Positions 12,167 through 22,599 of a stretch of DNA of 64,000 nucleotides are shown piece by piece. The DNA comes from Haemaphysalis longicornis. Lineage: Eukaryota; Arthropoda; Arachnida; Ixodida; Ixodidae. The translations under genes and the position numbers were made by a program. Where the stretch lies: the NCBI GenBank assembly GCA_013339765.2, contig CM023457.1:46767974-46831973 (forward strand), read 5' to 3'. The notes below the pieces were generated by a model that had not been told where the DNA came from, ran no database searches, and saw nothing but the letters and a program-made list of their open reading frames with translations. Each line of letters begins with the position of its first letter. Position 1 is the first letter of the stretch.

Positions 12167-12773
12167 CGAGAGCTTGCTTTTGAGCTACTTGGTACAACTG
12201 ACTTGTGAAAACACTACGCTGACGAAGTTTAAAAGCACGAAAATGCGTGAGAAGCACATGATACACGCACACGGAAGCGCACCCATGTGCGTGAAATTAT
12301 GAGTGCGTGTATGCGTCTCTTCTGCTTCTTTCATGTTTGTGAGCTTAGTCACCACAGTGTTACTGGCTCGAAAGTACAATTATTGTCCATTGACTGGAAA
12401 GTTCAATAACTGTCGATATTCTGCGATGTTTGCCAGGGTTGCACAACTGTCGGTCCAATAATGGAAATCAGCATGTGGATAGAAATGGTGGCATAACTCT
12501 CAAATTGTATGGTTTGTATTAGTCCTAACTACTCATTTGCACGATCAATGTCTCTCGGCAATAATAAACAATTGTTTTGAGTACAAGCGCGGATGGGGGG
12601 GGGGGGGCGGTCATCTTTTGTCTCTAAGTGGGTGTGAACCATCCTGTAGGATTCGAAGCTAAAATTAGCAAAATTGTTCACTCAATCAGATGGCAATGAC
12701 AGAAAAAATTTAGTTTGTTTTAAAAGCGATCTCAACGTCTGTTGTGACAATTTCGATTGATTGATTATGAGGT

Positions 12774-12965
12774 TTAACACGCCGATGCTACACGGGCGAT
12801 GAGGCGCGCCGTAGTGGAGGGCTCCGGATTAATTCTGACCACCTGGGGATCTTTAGCGTGTGCCAAAATCTCGAACACATGGGCGTTTTCGCGTTTCACC
12901 TGTAAAAAAAAAGCAGCCGCCACAACCGGGAATCGAACCCGCGGCCTTGGGCATTGTGACAATTT
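12774..12965 (-). mobile_element. tRNA-derived SINE (Ruka-like)
   Basis: On the minus strand a B box GGTTCGATTCC (12929-12939) in a tRNA-like GCGGGTTCGATTCCCGGT is followed by the typical body: GGCGTTTTCGCGTTTC region, then an ACCAGGTGG-type segment (here CCCCAGGTGGTCAGAATTAA) and GGAGCCCTCCACTACGGCG. The A-box end is missing, so it is 5'-truncated. It lies in intron 2. The family name is from memory. Confidence 0.75.
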
Positions 12966-13116
12966 TCACTTTTCAGCAGCTTAAAACGAGAAGACATGAT
13001 TATCTTAGGTTATCGTATGCCTTGCAACTCCATATGGGTGCAAGCTATTTTGGATGTATGCTCTTGGCAGGCGTATATAATGCTTGGTATACACTGAAGC
13101 GGTTTCAGGTCAATTA

Positions 13117-13197
13117 GAGATGCCTCGCCCTGCAGTGGACCTCAGCAGGCTGGTGATGAGGATGATGATTATAATGGTTCTGGTGATGATGATGAGC
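13117..13197 (+). mobile_element. RTE LINE 3' tail
   Basis: TGCCTCGCCCTGCAGTGGAC is followed by CTCAGCAGGCTGGTGATGAG and an impure (GAT)n run. This is the terminal segment of the RTE family seen at 5870-5915, truncated to its last 80 bp or so. It sits immediately downstream (on the minus strand) of exon 2 of the carboxypeptidase gene. Confidence 0.65.
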
Positions 13198-13255
13198 ATA
13201 CTCTGCTTTTCCTTTCTACCAAGGGAACCCGATAACATGTTTTAACAATTCTTGC

Positions 13256-13439
13256 CTGTGCCTTGATGTGCAAGAAAAACAAAAGCTGGTTTTGGTCGAC
13301 GGGTATGAATCCAGAAAATGCCTTCAGATGACTACATGGTTCCGGCAAGCAGACTCGGCTGATATTCCTCCATTTTTTTCCATCCTCCACGTTCGAGTCA
13401 TCATTTGAAACATATAAAACGACGTCATCGGATTCTTCA
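13256..13439 (-). CDS. Serine carboxypeptidase (S10, CPVL-like), exon 2 of 4
   Basis: A 184-nt exon encoding residues 37(part)-98. It begins after a strong acceptor (ttgttttccag) with the single base that completes the codon split at the end of exon 1. An acidic stretch (EESDDVVLYVSNDDSNVEDG) leads into ISRVCLPEPC and LKAFSGFIPVDQNQLLFFLH. The latter is the usual (A)YSGY(I)TV...LFF segment that precedes the substrate-binding exon in this family. It ends HIKAQ, which joins directly to DEPDTKP in exon 3. The donor is CAG|GCAAGA, a GC donor; no GT alternative at the right phase gives a sensible protein. Confidence 0.9.
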
Positions 13440-15714
13440 CTGGAAAACAAGTACGATGCATTTCATTATAATAGCCAATCATTTTTAGTCAGTAATATTT
13501 TGTTGTCTGTATTTTGATGTTTATTAAAAATAACCCTGCAGTAGAAGACTTTTCCTCAGGTTTCAGAGCTAGTTTGGAGATCAAAAGAGTTTATTTCTCT
13601 TAGTCTTTTTAAACGATGTGTTTATGCATGTTGCGATTATTCCGGTAAGAAAACCTCCATGATTACGAGTTTGTTTGAAAACACAAATAATTCTGATTCG
13701 CAAACTTAAAAGAGATGGTAAAAGCAAATGAAGTTGTTTTACAAATTGAAATTTTCAAATTTACAAACCACACGAGTGGACTCAAATGAAACACTAACAG
13801 AACTAGGATGTGATCATTTTTCTGGTATCTCCACGTATGTCGATACCGATAATAAATTCTTAATCAGCAGCCTGCAGGTAGCAGTATTCATATGTTCTTT
13901 TAGAAGTATAGACACTTCCTTTGAATATCTGGTTTCATCTACATTCTTGGATGAACATTTCATTTGTTGGTTCTTTCCTCCGCCGGGTCAGACCGTGTTA
14001 ATTGGTGGGCATTCGGAGACTAGCTAAAAATTGAGGTAACACTTCTTACATCCTGTATTTTCCCTAAATTCAAATGATGTTTCGCACTAACAAATAGGTG
14101 TTTTAGAAAAAGGGAAACACCACTAACGTATGCATAAACTCTGAGCTTCATTGTGTGGCCAAAAAGGATTAAAGTTCAAGAACAACAAGGTTTCGAAAAA
14201 TATTAAGAATTAAGAGGCGCCATATACGGTTACAGGTCACATCCAATAAATTGTGTGCCATAAGCAAGGCTGATTTCCTATGAGACAAAAGTGGAGTACC
14301 AAACTAACTAGCAACACCAAGCCGCTTTGTAAAGCTGTTCTCAAGGACAACACAGTATTCGAGGCACTAAGTTTTCTTTTCTTTGGTGTCAGCATACTTT
14401 GTCTTTTTAGGATATCTTTCTCTATCAACGATAAATTTTATTATGTCATAAGTTCGCTCTTCACAAATCAAATTCCATAGCGGATTTTACTCCACAGCAG
14501 AAAAGACAACCGACATCAAAGTTTTCATACTCATATGTTCTTTTTTCATTACATTACACTTCGTGTTGAACTTTACCAGAATTTTCGGCCACTATTTTTT
14601 GCTGTTGGTTTTGTTTGGCTTCACTGGTTTTTCCATCCTAATTTATGGGATGAGGTCGCTTTAGGCACATAAAACGGCGTCGGAGCTCAATATTTTATGC
14701 AGTTCTTCTAACAGACGTAATATTACCTCTGTCTATATAAAAGTAATATTGCTTTTGTTCTCAAGCACCCGTGTCCTTAATAAGACACGTTGCAATATTT
14801 TATTGAGTAAGAATGGAGAACTAACTACTGCGATCAAGGAATATCAGAAATGCTTGTAAACTACAAGCCGCCCGCCATTATTTGATGAGTATGGAATTTT
14901 CAAGGAAAATCATAAAATTTGGGAGATTTGCCTACAAAATAACTAGGTACTGTAGGCCTGCTTATGTCAGGCGACTATTTAACGGCAATGAAGTCGGTGC
15001 TTCGAATTGATAGTGGGTGGCTTGCTCCTCGTACCGGAGGTTTGATTATTTATTTTCAAAGATTGTATCTACGGCACTTTTCTCTGAACTCTGCCTTGAT
15101 GCTATACTTTAATGAGCTGCGGATGTTAGAGGTCCTTTTGGAGCCTACTGAAAACATACATTTCATGCTGGCTAGCACCGCGGTCGCAGTAAGCGATGTT
15201 CTCTTTGCATGCTCATTCAGAGAAAGGTCTGCACGATCAAGGTAACTCGCCGAAGTAAGGTACTGTTAATAATAATACCATGCGAATGCCTTTCTCTCGA
15301 GAGCGAAAAAAAACAATTGTTCTAGGAAGCCTAACTGTACTTTGTTGAGTGGGTGATTTATGCTTCACGAAAAACATTCGTACAGCCTTGCTATCATTTT
15401 ATCGGCACCGTTTTGTTCTGGCAAGAGGGATTTCAATTAAAAATGAACCCGGAGTTTCTACAACGCCTTAATGAATATTTTTTGTTTAGTGACCTCTGTG
15501 AGATAATGCAGTTTGTAGAGCATTCATACTTGAAATCGTACATCACAATTGTCATTTGCACCTCTCAGATTAATCATGCATAACTTCCGTACTTATGTTA
15601 AGTAGGGTTTTCCTTTCGTAGATGGATCATCACGAGACGATTCGATGCAGTCTAGTCTAGAACATGCATGTTTATTGGCTGTATTCAGAGCTAAATGTGT
15701 CCTCCATTGCTCAC
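13440..15714 (-). other. Intron 1 of the carboxypeptidase gene
   Basis: Phase 2 intron with donor AAAG|GTGAGC at 15715 and acceptor ttttccag before 13439. It is AT-rich and mostly single-copy in appearance. A minus-strand stretch near 13830-14018 follows an AG and reads SECPPINTV, stop, then GGGKNQQMKCSS, but it is in the wrong phase and interrupted, so it is not called as an exon. Confidence 0.85.
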
Positions 15715-15824
15715 CTTTCAGAGAAGTCTTTGCAGGGATCATAGTCGTCGTCATCATCACAATGGGCAAATGTTATAACCAATACAAAAAGGAGTAAAGC
15801 TTGGATGTGCTTCTGGACCTTCAT
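15715..15824 (-). CDS. Serine carboxypeptidase (S10, CPVL-like), exon 1, signal peptide
   Basis: First coding exon, 36 codons plus two bases. Starting at ATG (15824) it encodes a classic secretory signal: a basic start MKVQKHIQ, hydrophobic core ALLLFVLVITFA, and probable cleavage near AHC (residues 20-22). A run of five Asp (DDDDDY) and DPCKDFSE follow. Donor AG|GTGAGC is excellent, and its phase fits exon 2 exactly. The bases just before the ATG (ctgcctttcag, then TCGCACAGCC) look like a splice acceptor at 15835, so an upstream non-coding exon is likely. Linking this exon to exons 2-4 is inference from phase, spacing and order, but all four add up to 499 codons including the stop. Confidence 0.85.
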
Positions 15825-15834
15825 GGCTGTGCGA

Positions 15835-18170
15835 CTGAAAGGCAGACAGCAGTAAAAACTAAGTAACGCATAAAAAATTAGCACCTCATCTATTTGTTAT
15901 CATATGATTCAAAGCATGTATCCCCTGGGTAGAAAACTGCAGTTACGGCGATCTCAATTACCCGTATACGTTTTATTAGCTCTGGACATCTTTCGGATGG
16001 AAATAGCGTGATTCCAGAGTGCTCACGCTGGCGACAGGTATAAATGGGGGAGCTTCTGAGTTAGGCAGGTAATATATATTCTTGGGTAAGCCTCCCAAGC
16101 TGAGCCCCGAGCGGCGGTCAACAGTTGTGAATTATTCGTGCAGCAATCCGCGTACCTGCTGCAAACTTGGGCTCCTACACACATTCTCAATGGCAATGGG
16201 TAGAGGGGCACATACCTTTCTTGTTTTATTGTTGAAAACCAATTCACAAATATGTGCAACGTCTGGCTGTCCTTTTGACCTGAGACGAGCGAAGGCCTTC
16301 CGCTCAGTTTTTAATTTAAAACTGATTTAATTAAAATTAACTTTTTAATGCAACGTTAGCTTGTTTCGTTTTACGTTTATTCACTTCTTGGCTCTTCCAT
16401 TGACTGCCTCAACTGGCCAGAACCAATAAAATATGCTTGTTCGCGTTCACGCAGGAAACCCATTGCAGCTTTCATGCAGGGCGATGTCAGATGGCCGTTT
16501 AGCATGCGTCGATAGAAAACCTTTCACAATATTGCTTTCTTCTTGTGTACAGAAATCTTTTTATGCGCCGTTTCTTAAGCGGCGTGTGGAATATATTTCA
16601 TACCTCTGTTACACTGGCATTCGGAATGCCTTTGAACCGAATGGTAGACTCAAATGCCGCCATTGAACTGCTACACGACGTTGTTTAAAATAATGGCTGA
16701 AATGCCATTTGGTAACTGTGGGATCAGTCGAGGGGTCAGAAGTATGAATGGAGAAACGGAAAGGAGTGTCTGAAAAGGTTGCGCTGTGCAAAGTTACACG
16801 GTATTCGTTAATTCGTCTCGCGTTATCCGCGGCCTGTACGGCGGCGGAGTTACGTCGTCGAGGGAGTGACGCCTGTTTTTAAAGCGCGCGCGGCTCGAGT
16901 TACTGAAATACAGGAGAGGGCTAACAAAGAAGGATAATTACCAGCGTTCCTTTTGCGGACGGCATAGAGGGTTAGCGCTGAGAGTTTCCTGTTATTTGGA
17001 GTAACGTCTTGCAGTACCAGCATGAGTGCGGGATTAGAGAGAGTGAGATATTGATCACAGGACAATTTGCACACGCACCTACTACTTGGTGGCTGTTGCG
17101 GCCAATCAGAGGCCTAATGTTAGCTAACGAAAATGCCCCTCTTACTCGCTGCTGGGACGTCCCTTTCGGAGGCGATGTATTTGTAGGTAAACCGAGGTGT
17201 TTGGTGTTTTTATAAAGGATAGAGCTTTGGGCTCTTCCCGACTTCTTTTCTCTGATCTATGGTACTAGTAGTAAATTCTACGTGTAAAAAAATTGTTCAT
17301 TTTTGAAGTAGACCGTCGTCGTCTGCGACATGTCGTCGACTACGAGCCAGTCATCTTTCCATCCTAATATTCAATCATCCATCGACCGGTCTTCGAGTCT
17401 CAGCTGCGTTGCTATTCTTGAGTATGAACGTCGCTCTTCGGGTAGCGAAGGGGAGGTCACGCGTATTGAGCCGTACCAAATTCTGTAGAGTTGCAAAATA
17501 CACTTATTTGCTAAAGCCACTTGCCTATTCACGCTTACATTTTCTTCGGAAAACGTATTTGAGTGTCAGGATTCTCTACAAGAACCACATGTTACACTTT
17601 ATAGCGACCAGCGAATGTTTACTGACAGCCGTACAAGTACAGTGGGGAAACTTACAATCATGCCTTACACATTAATACGGCTTCTATGCACAATAATCCA
17701 CCGGTACGTTCTGTCAGAACAATAAATTTGGGAAATTTGTTGAAATGAAAGTCTGAGTAGCAGTTATTGATTTTTTGCCCATTTTCAGAACGAAAGTTCT
17801 ATTACTCTAGGTACAAACTCAGAAACGGGCCCCTTCCACGTATCGTCAAACGGAACTTCAAGCTCAGCCATGCTCAAGCCAGCGCCTCGTGCGGCTGTAT
17901 AGTGAACGCGTTTAGTCGCTCGTTTGTTCCAAAGGAAGCGGTGCAGCCTTGCGCTTTGACGCAATTCGTGAAACTTTTCATTGAACTCTGGTACACATAG
18001 GGAGCAGTCTCATGGGCAGATGCTGGTATCGTTAGAAAGTTGCCCACACTGTGAAACACAGGTACAAAAGAAAGTACCCAAACGTAAAACACTAAAGGTC
18101 AACGAGGTGATCGACAGAAAGCGAAAACGTAAAAACGTGCTAAATCACTGTGTGATGTAGTCGCTCCTGT
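15835..18170. other. Upstream region of the carboxypeptidase gene, nothing recognised
   Basis: Presumably holds the promoter and a 5' non-coding exon of the minus-strand carboxypeptidase gene. No unambiguous TATA box, gene or repeat was identified. Open frames on both strands (for example 16082-16330, 17767-18000) lack recognisable motifs. Confidence 0.4.
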
Positions 18171-18179
18171 GAAGTAATG

Positions 18180-18245
18180 ACCAATATTTGGCATCGAACC
18201 CCAGACGATGAGCAGCTGACACTAGCCACTCCCCCTTTCACCGGG
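18180..18245 (-). mobile_element. tRNA-like SINE head
   Basis: On the minus strand an A-box-like GAGTGGCTAGTGTCAGCTG and, 30 nt on, a B box GGGGTTCGATGCC are present in the correct order and spacing for a Pol III promoter. The sequence cannot fold as a complete functional tRNA by eye, so a SINE is preferred. Confidence 0.5.
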
Positions 18246-19158
18246 GCGAGTATATTAAATGTTTGTGTCTCTCTCGACCGGCGTGTTTCAGTTACTTTGG
18301 CCGAATAGTGGTGCAGACGGCAAGAAAACCACCTCAGACAAACTGCAAAGACCGATCTCAAGAGTGGCCACAGAAACTGTGGGCTGCTGTGTTTAATATA
18401 AGATTTTGGAGGAAACAAACTGCGTAAAGTAAAGGCAGGAGCAATGGTCGCGTAAGCTCTCGCCCCAAGAAAGCATCACTGTTCGTTCCCCGGCAAGCTT
18501 AGTAACGAAATAGAAACCTTAACTTTCAGTGATCAATCGTACACTTCCTTTCCCCATCTTTTTGTTTAAATATTAGGGCACATCATTCAAACATGCCAGT
18601 GCAAATTTCTATTGCTACTTTTACAGGCGGAATCATGTCGTCGCACAAGTTTAAACCACTTTCAGAGCCTGCTTAATTCCACTGTCCGATATAGCACGAC
18701 CAAGAACAAGTGTTATCTGTACGCGACTCCTCCACTTCCTTCATCACTCTCCCACCATTTTACCCTTCCACGCTTTTCTTCTGGTGCTACCACTATACGT
18801 ACCATCTTTCTCGGTATTCCTATCTCAGTGATCGCCGTACTTTTGTCCTCCGCTATGCTCTGTGTCCGCTCTCGCCGTTTAGCCACGCCGACACCAACAC
18901 CTACCATGCCAGTATTGCGATGCCGCCTCTTCATATGCGATACCGATTATAAATAAAACCAAAGCCCCCTTCTTATGAGAAAGACGGATAAAACGCAAAG
19001 CTTTCTCCCATGCACTCTGAGTGAAAGTCAAATTCCAAAATCCAAACTGCTTCAACCAACTGAAGCACCTCATGATTGAGAAATAGAGGGAGAAGACAAG
19101 ACTTGCAGCATGGCGAGTGCATTCGGTAACAGTTCTTACACGTGTGTAAGTCACGCTG

Positions 19159-21060
19159 TTGGAAAGAACATCGGGAGGGTGTTGTATACTTCTAGGACCA
19201 GCAAGCAGCGTGTTGGTTAAAAATGTTCATTCCGGCGGGTCTGGTAGATTAGTTATATGTGACTTTCTATTTGACGGAGATGAATTTCGGGTGCTCTGTA
19301 TTTACGCTCCCAACAAAATACAAGAACGGGAAGAGTTTTTTCAGGACAGTGATACTTATTTAAATTGCGGAAAACATGTAATTCTTTTGGGGGGCTTTAA
19401 CTGCCTTTTTGCGAGAGAAGACCGAATATATAGGTGGGTTTCGACAGAAGAATCGAAACGGCTGGTCAGTAATGGCTACCGCCTGATCACGTCAGCGAGT
19501 GTTGATTATAAAATACTGATGAAACTTTTGGCGAAAAATTTAAGATTACAAACAGTCATAACGTCCTTAGTTGGACCACATCAGACGTGTGGCATTAGGG
19601 GACGAAGTATTTTCATCAATATTCATGTTGCTCGGAGTGTCTTGGAATGCTGTGATTTGATGTGCCGTTATGTTCCGATGATGCAGATCGACCTTGCAGA
19701 AGCTTTCGACAGAGTGTGTCACGAATTGTTATTCTGCATTATGAAACATGCAAATGTGGGGGACGTGTTTTACAATAGATTGCATATGGCTTACCAGGGA
19801 TCTACCCCGCAGTTGTTTGTAAAAAAAAGTCATCAAAAGCGTTTCTGTGTTATCGTCAGTTAGGCAAGGTTGTGCGATGTATCCTCTCCTTTTTTGCATG
19901 CTTTAGAGCCTTTTGGTTTAAAAATAACCCAAAGTAACCGAGTTGTGGAATTTAGTTTGAACTCAAGTGAAGGGTGGTTGTTGACTTATGCGGACGACGT
20001 GGTAGTATTTGTTACAGATGTAGAGAGCGCGCAAAAAGTGACGGAAATTACAAAAGATGTCTGTGCACAAACCTGTAGTGCTGTAATCTGGGAAAAGTGT
20101 TCTGGACGTGGCACGGAACATGGCCCACCAAACCCGAGTTTTTTTAAAAAATCCACTGGTTTCAGGTGCCGAAAAGATATCTTGGCGCACCGCTTGAGTG
20201 CTACCAAGATAGTAGCAAGCATTGGCAGCAATAAGTCGTGAGATAGAGTGGAAAGGCAACGAGGTGGGGAGGCCGCAATTTGTCGGTGTTCGCTTGTGCC
20301 ACCATCTGCAACGTGTTCCACCTGGACAAGCTATGGTATGTGATGCAAGTAAGACACTGTTCGCGAGTAAGTGTGCAGAACTTTCATTTGGGCAGCTGAG
20401 TAGCCAAAAATCAATTAGGATCCATGTATTAAAATTGCATGTGTGTAATTACTTTTTTTTTCAGTTTAATCAGCCCAACGGCAGCGCCCGTTAGGTCGAT
20501 GCAGAGGGTGTATTCTACTCTATGCCACATGAGGTGCAGTAAATTGCGGTTACAGAACGCATATAAAAGCACGGGATAGTGGATCTCCAAAAAACTGCCT
20601 GATTTTCACTGCAAAGCTTCGTGGCGCTGCTCTATTTTTATTTCTATGTGCGTGTGCTTTGATGAGAGCTTTTTTATTCGGCTTCAAGACATAAGAATCG
20701 GCTAAAGCGTAGCCCACGGGCACAGTAAGATCCCTAATCACGCATTGACCGAGATCTGGAAATGAAATTGAACATTACGTGCAGTGTTGAAGGTTTTTAG
20801 GCAATTTGACTATTTTTCTACTTTTGACGAAAAAAAGAGCAAGTAATTGCGGACGAGGTAGGTGGAAAGCGGGCTATCAAAATTCAAAAAACTGGACAAA
20901 AGCTTGTTCTTTACGAATGAGTTACGTAACCCACCTTACTTAGTTTTTAAACATTCATACGACGTGCTCGCACAGCCATTTCTGTGGGTATTAATGGCAT
21001 GGAACACCCAAGAAATTATTATGTCCCACGAATCAGCCAATTCCAAACTATTCTGAGAGA
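19159..21060 (+). mobile_element. L1/Tx1-like LINE with endonuclease-RT internal deletion
   Basis: The frame 19159-19863 starts with an endonuclease remnant (FRVLCIYAPNK, VILLGGFNCLFAREDR). Around residue 105 it jumps without a stop into reverse transcriptase (YRLITSASVDYKILMKLLAK, GIRGRSI, MQIDLAEAFDRV). A stop at 19861 precedes the next RT part, where GWLLTYADDVVVFV (about 19972-20015) carries the YADD catalytic motif. The region near 20862-21060 continues with a thumb-like LSKFKKLDKSLFFTNEL. Most of the endonuclease-RT linker is missing and several stops are present, so it is dead. Confidence 0.8.
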
Positions 21061-21236
21061 AATGAAGGCGTCATGCCTGGGGTCTGCACTTTTACAATCT
21101 TCTATCCATAGCAGAGAAATGGCTCAACAGATCAGATTGTACGGCTTGGAAAGGTGGGATTTTCTTGCACGGTGTTGCTCACACTGGTTGGAACCGACCT
21201 CGAAAGAACTTCTGTGCATTCCTCGCTCAATTCCTC

Positions 21237-22055
21237 AGCGAGAGAATAAAGGTTTATTTAAATCAACAGGGGGGATTGTACTGATGCTTGAAGGAGGCGT
21301 CCTCAGTCTAGGATGCCTTGAGCGCGAGCAGCATCGACAGCCCTTTGAACCAGCCGAAGCTGGTCGTCCAGGTCGGTTCTCGCCAAGGCGCTCTATCAAA
21401 GCTCGACAGTAGAAAGTTGCAGGTTGGGGGGAATCAGTGGGGATTGGTCACACCCTCCGACCATATGGCGTAGCGTTCCGGGTTCTCCGCAAAATCGGCA
21501 AAGCGTAGAGTTCTGGCGGCTGAAAAGGTGACGCCGGTTAGGATGGGAATGTATTCGTCTGGAGAGCACGTAAATGACGTTCGTGCTCTCAGGGTAGAGA
21601 TTTGGGGGGGGGGGGGGGGGAGCGAGTGTCTGACGCGACAGCCTGTAGTGCTGCGTGATCCCGGAGTTAGAGGTCAAGTACTGCATGCGCTCGGGTTCGG
21701 CAACGCTGCTCTCGGCGCCCGCTCGGTGGGTCAATTCTCGAGCGATGGCGTCGTTTCCAGGGATACCGTGATGTGCCGAAGCCCATAGAATCCTGATTAG
21801 CCTCTTCGAGGGCTACTGCTGGATGATGCGTAGCGTTGTTGTGTGCAGGCGTCCGCTAGCGATATTCCGACAAGCCTGCTGCGAGTAAGGGATAATGACC
21901 GCTGCATTAGTTTGTACGACGGCGTGGGCGATGCCACTTCCTCCGCTTGTGTAGTATTGTCACCGGCAAGCGAGAGGCTGCAACGCTGCTTGTTTTTGAC
22001 GACTATGGCGAATACCGTTGCGGACCTACCCGGATAAGACGCCGCGTCCGTATAC
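21237..22055 (-). mobile_element. I-clade-like LINE, RNase H and CCHC tail
   Basis: From right to left on the minus strand: RNase H start TAYTDAASYPGRSATVFAIV (about 22050-21990) with TTQAEEVASPTPS. After frame changes comes the Cys/His knuckle CRFCGEPGTLRHMVGGC (about 21510-21460). It ends with an AATAAACC-type 3' end beside CTCTCGC at 21237-21250. A 17-bp G run (21604-21620) interrupts it. Same family as the copies at 4740, 6020, 59380 and 61440. Confidence 0.75.
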
Positions 22056-22095
22056 GCCGTTGTTGGTTGATTGCCACAGATCTTGTGCATGTTTT

Positions 22096-22557
22096 AAATG
22101 CAGAGCATTTCTTAGCCTCGCCTCTTCCTGCGTCGGACGGCGTCCACGGCTCCGCGTCCGCAGCAGGTGCGCCTCTCCTCCTTCCCTCCTCTCTCTCAAC
22201 AGCAGCTGGCGCGCGCATGCGTCGTAGTCAGCCCGTTCGCTCCGTCGCGATCTCGGCGTAACAGGTGCGTGATAGCAGCGCGGTGGGGCGTGGAAGGGCG
22301 CACGCTGCTTGCGCATGCGCGCTCTCCCCCCGTACTGCTCTCCCTCTACTACGCGCGCTGCAAATATAAAACGGCTAGCGGTCGCTCGTGCTTCAGCCAC
22401 TGCGTTGCTCCTTCCTTCCTTGGTTGACGCTCGCTCCACCCGAACGCGACTTTACTCTCCTCTCTCTACCCCAAACCAACACCAACGCAACTACGACCCA
22501 ACTACCCACCCTAACGCGACTTTACGCGGCGTTAACGACCCCCAATGCTCTGCATTT
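22096..22557. mobile_element. GC-rich element bounded by palindromes, with TATA box
   Basis: The ends are AAATGC-AGA-GCATTT (22096-22110) and AATGC-TCT-GCATT (22544-22557), reverse complements of each other. Between them is very GC-rich sequence with a TATA motif (AAATATAAAA, 22362-22371) followed by pyrimidine-rich sequence, as expected of a Pol II core promoter. No long convincing coding frame is present. The tips resemble those of the helicase-bearing repeats, so it may be a non-autonomous derivative. Confidence 0.4.
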
Positions 22558-22599
22558 ACTCGTGTTCCCTTCGCGGGAAGGCGCGGGAATTTTTTTTTT

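Larger units (their letters stand above)
9746..13255 (-). other. Intron 2 of the carboxypeptidase gene, GC donor
   Basis: Phase 0 intron with donor CAG|GCAAGA at 13256/13255 and acceptor cgcag before 9745. It contains a LINE fragment, a hairpin, a Ruka-like SINE and an RTE tail. About 9800-11000 and 11420-12100 show nothing recognisable. Confidence 0.85.

Noticed and set aside
13169..13255. Extension of exon 2 with further Cys residues, first read as a small secreted Cys-rich salivary peptide
   Set aside because: The SGF(I)PV...LFF segment and exact phase match show it is the carboxypeptidase exon. The extra part is intron after the GC donor and runs into an RTE tail.
13828..14027. Possible extra exon on the minus strand (SECPPINTV...GGGKNQQMKCSS)
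   Set aside because: In-frame TGA, and its phase is incompatible with exons 1 and 2.
18180..18245. tRNA gene
   Set aside because: A and B boxes are present but no credible cloverleaf; similar heads recur as SINEs at 12930, 44270 and 46000.
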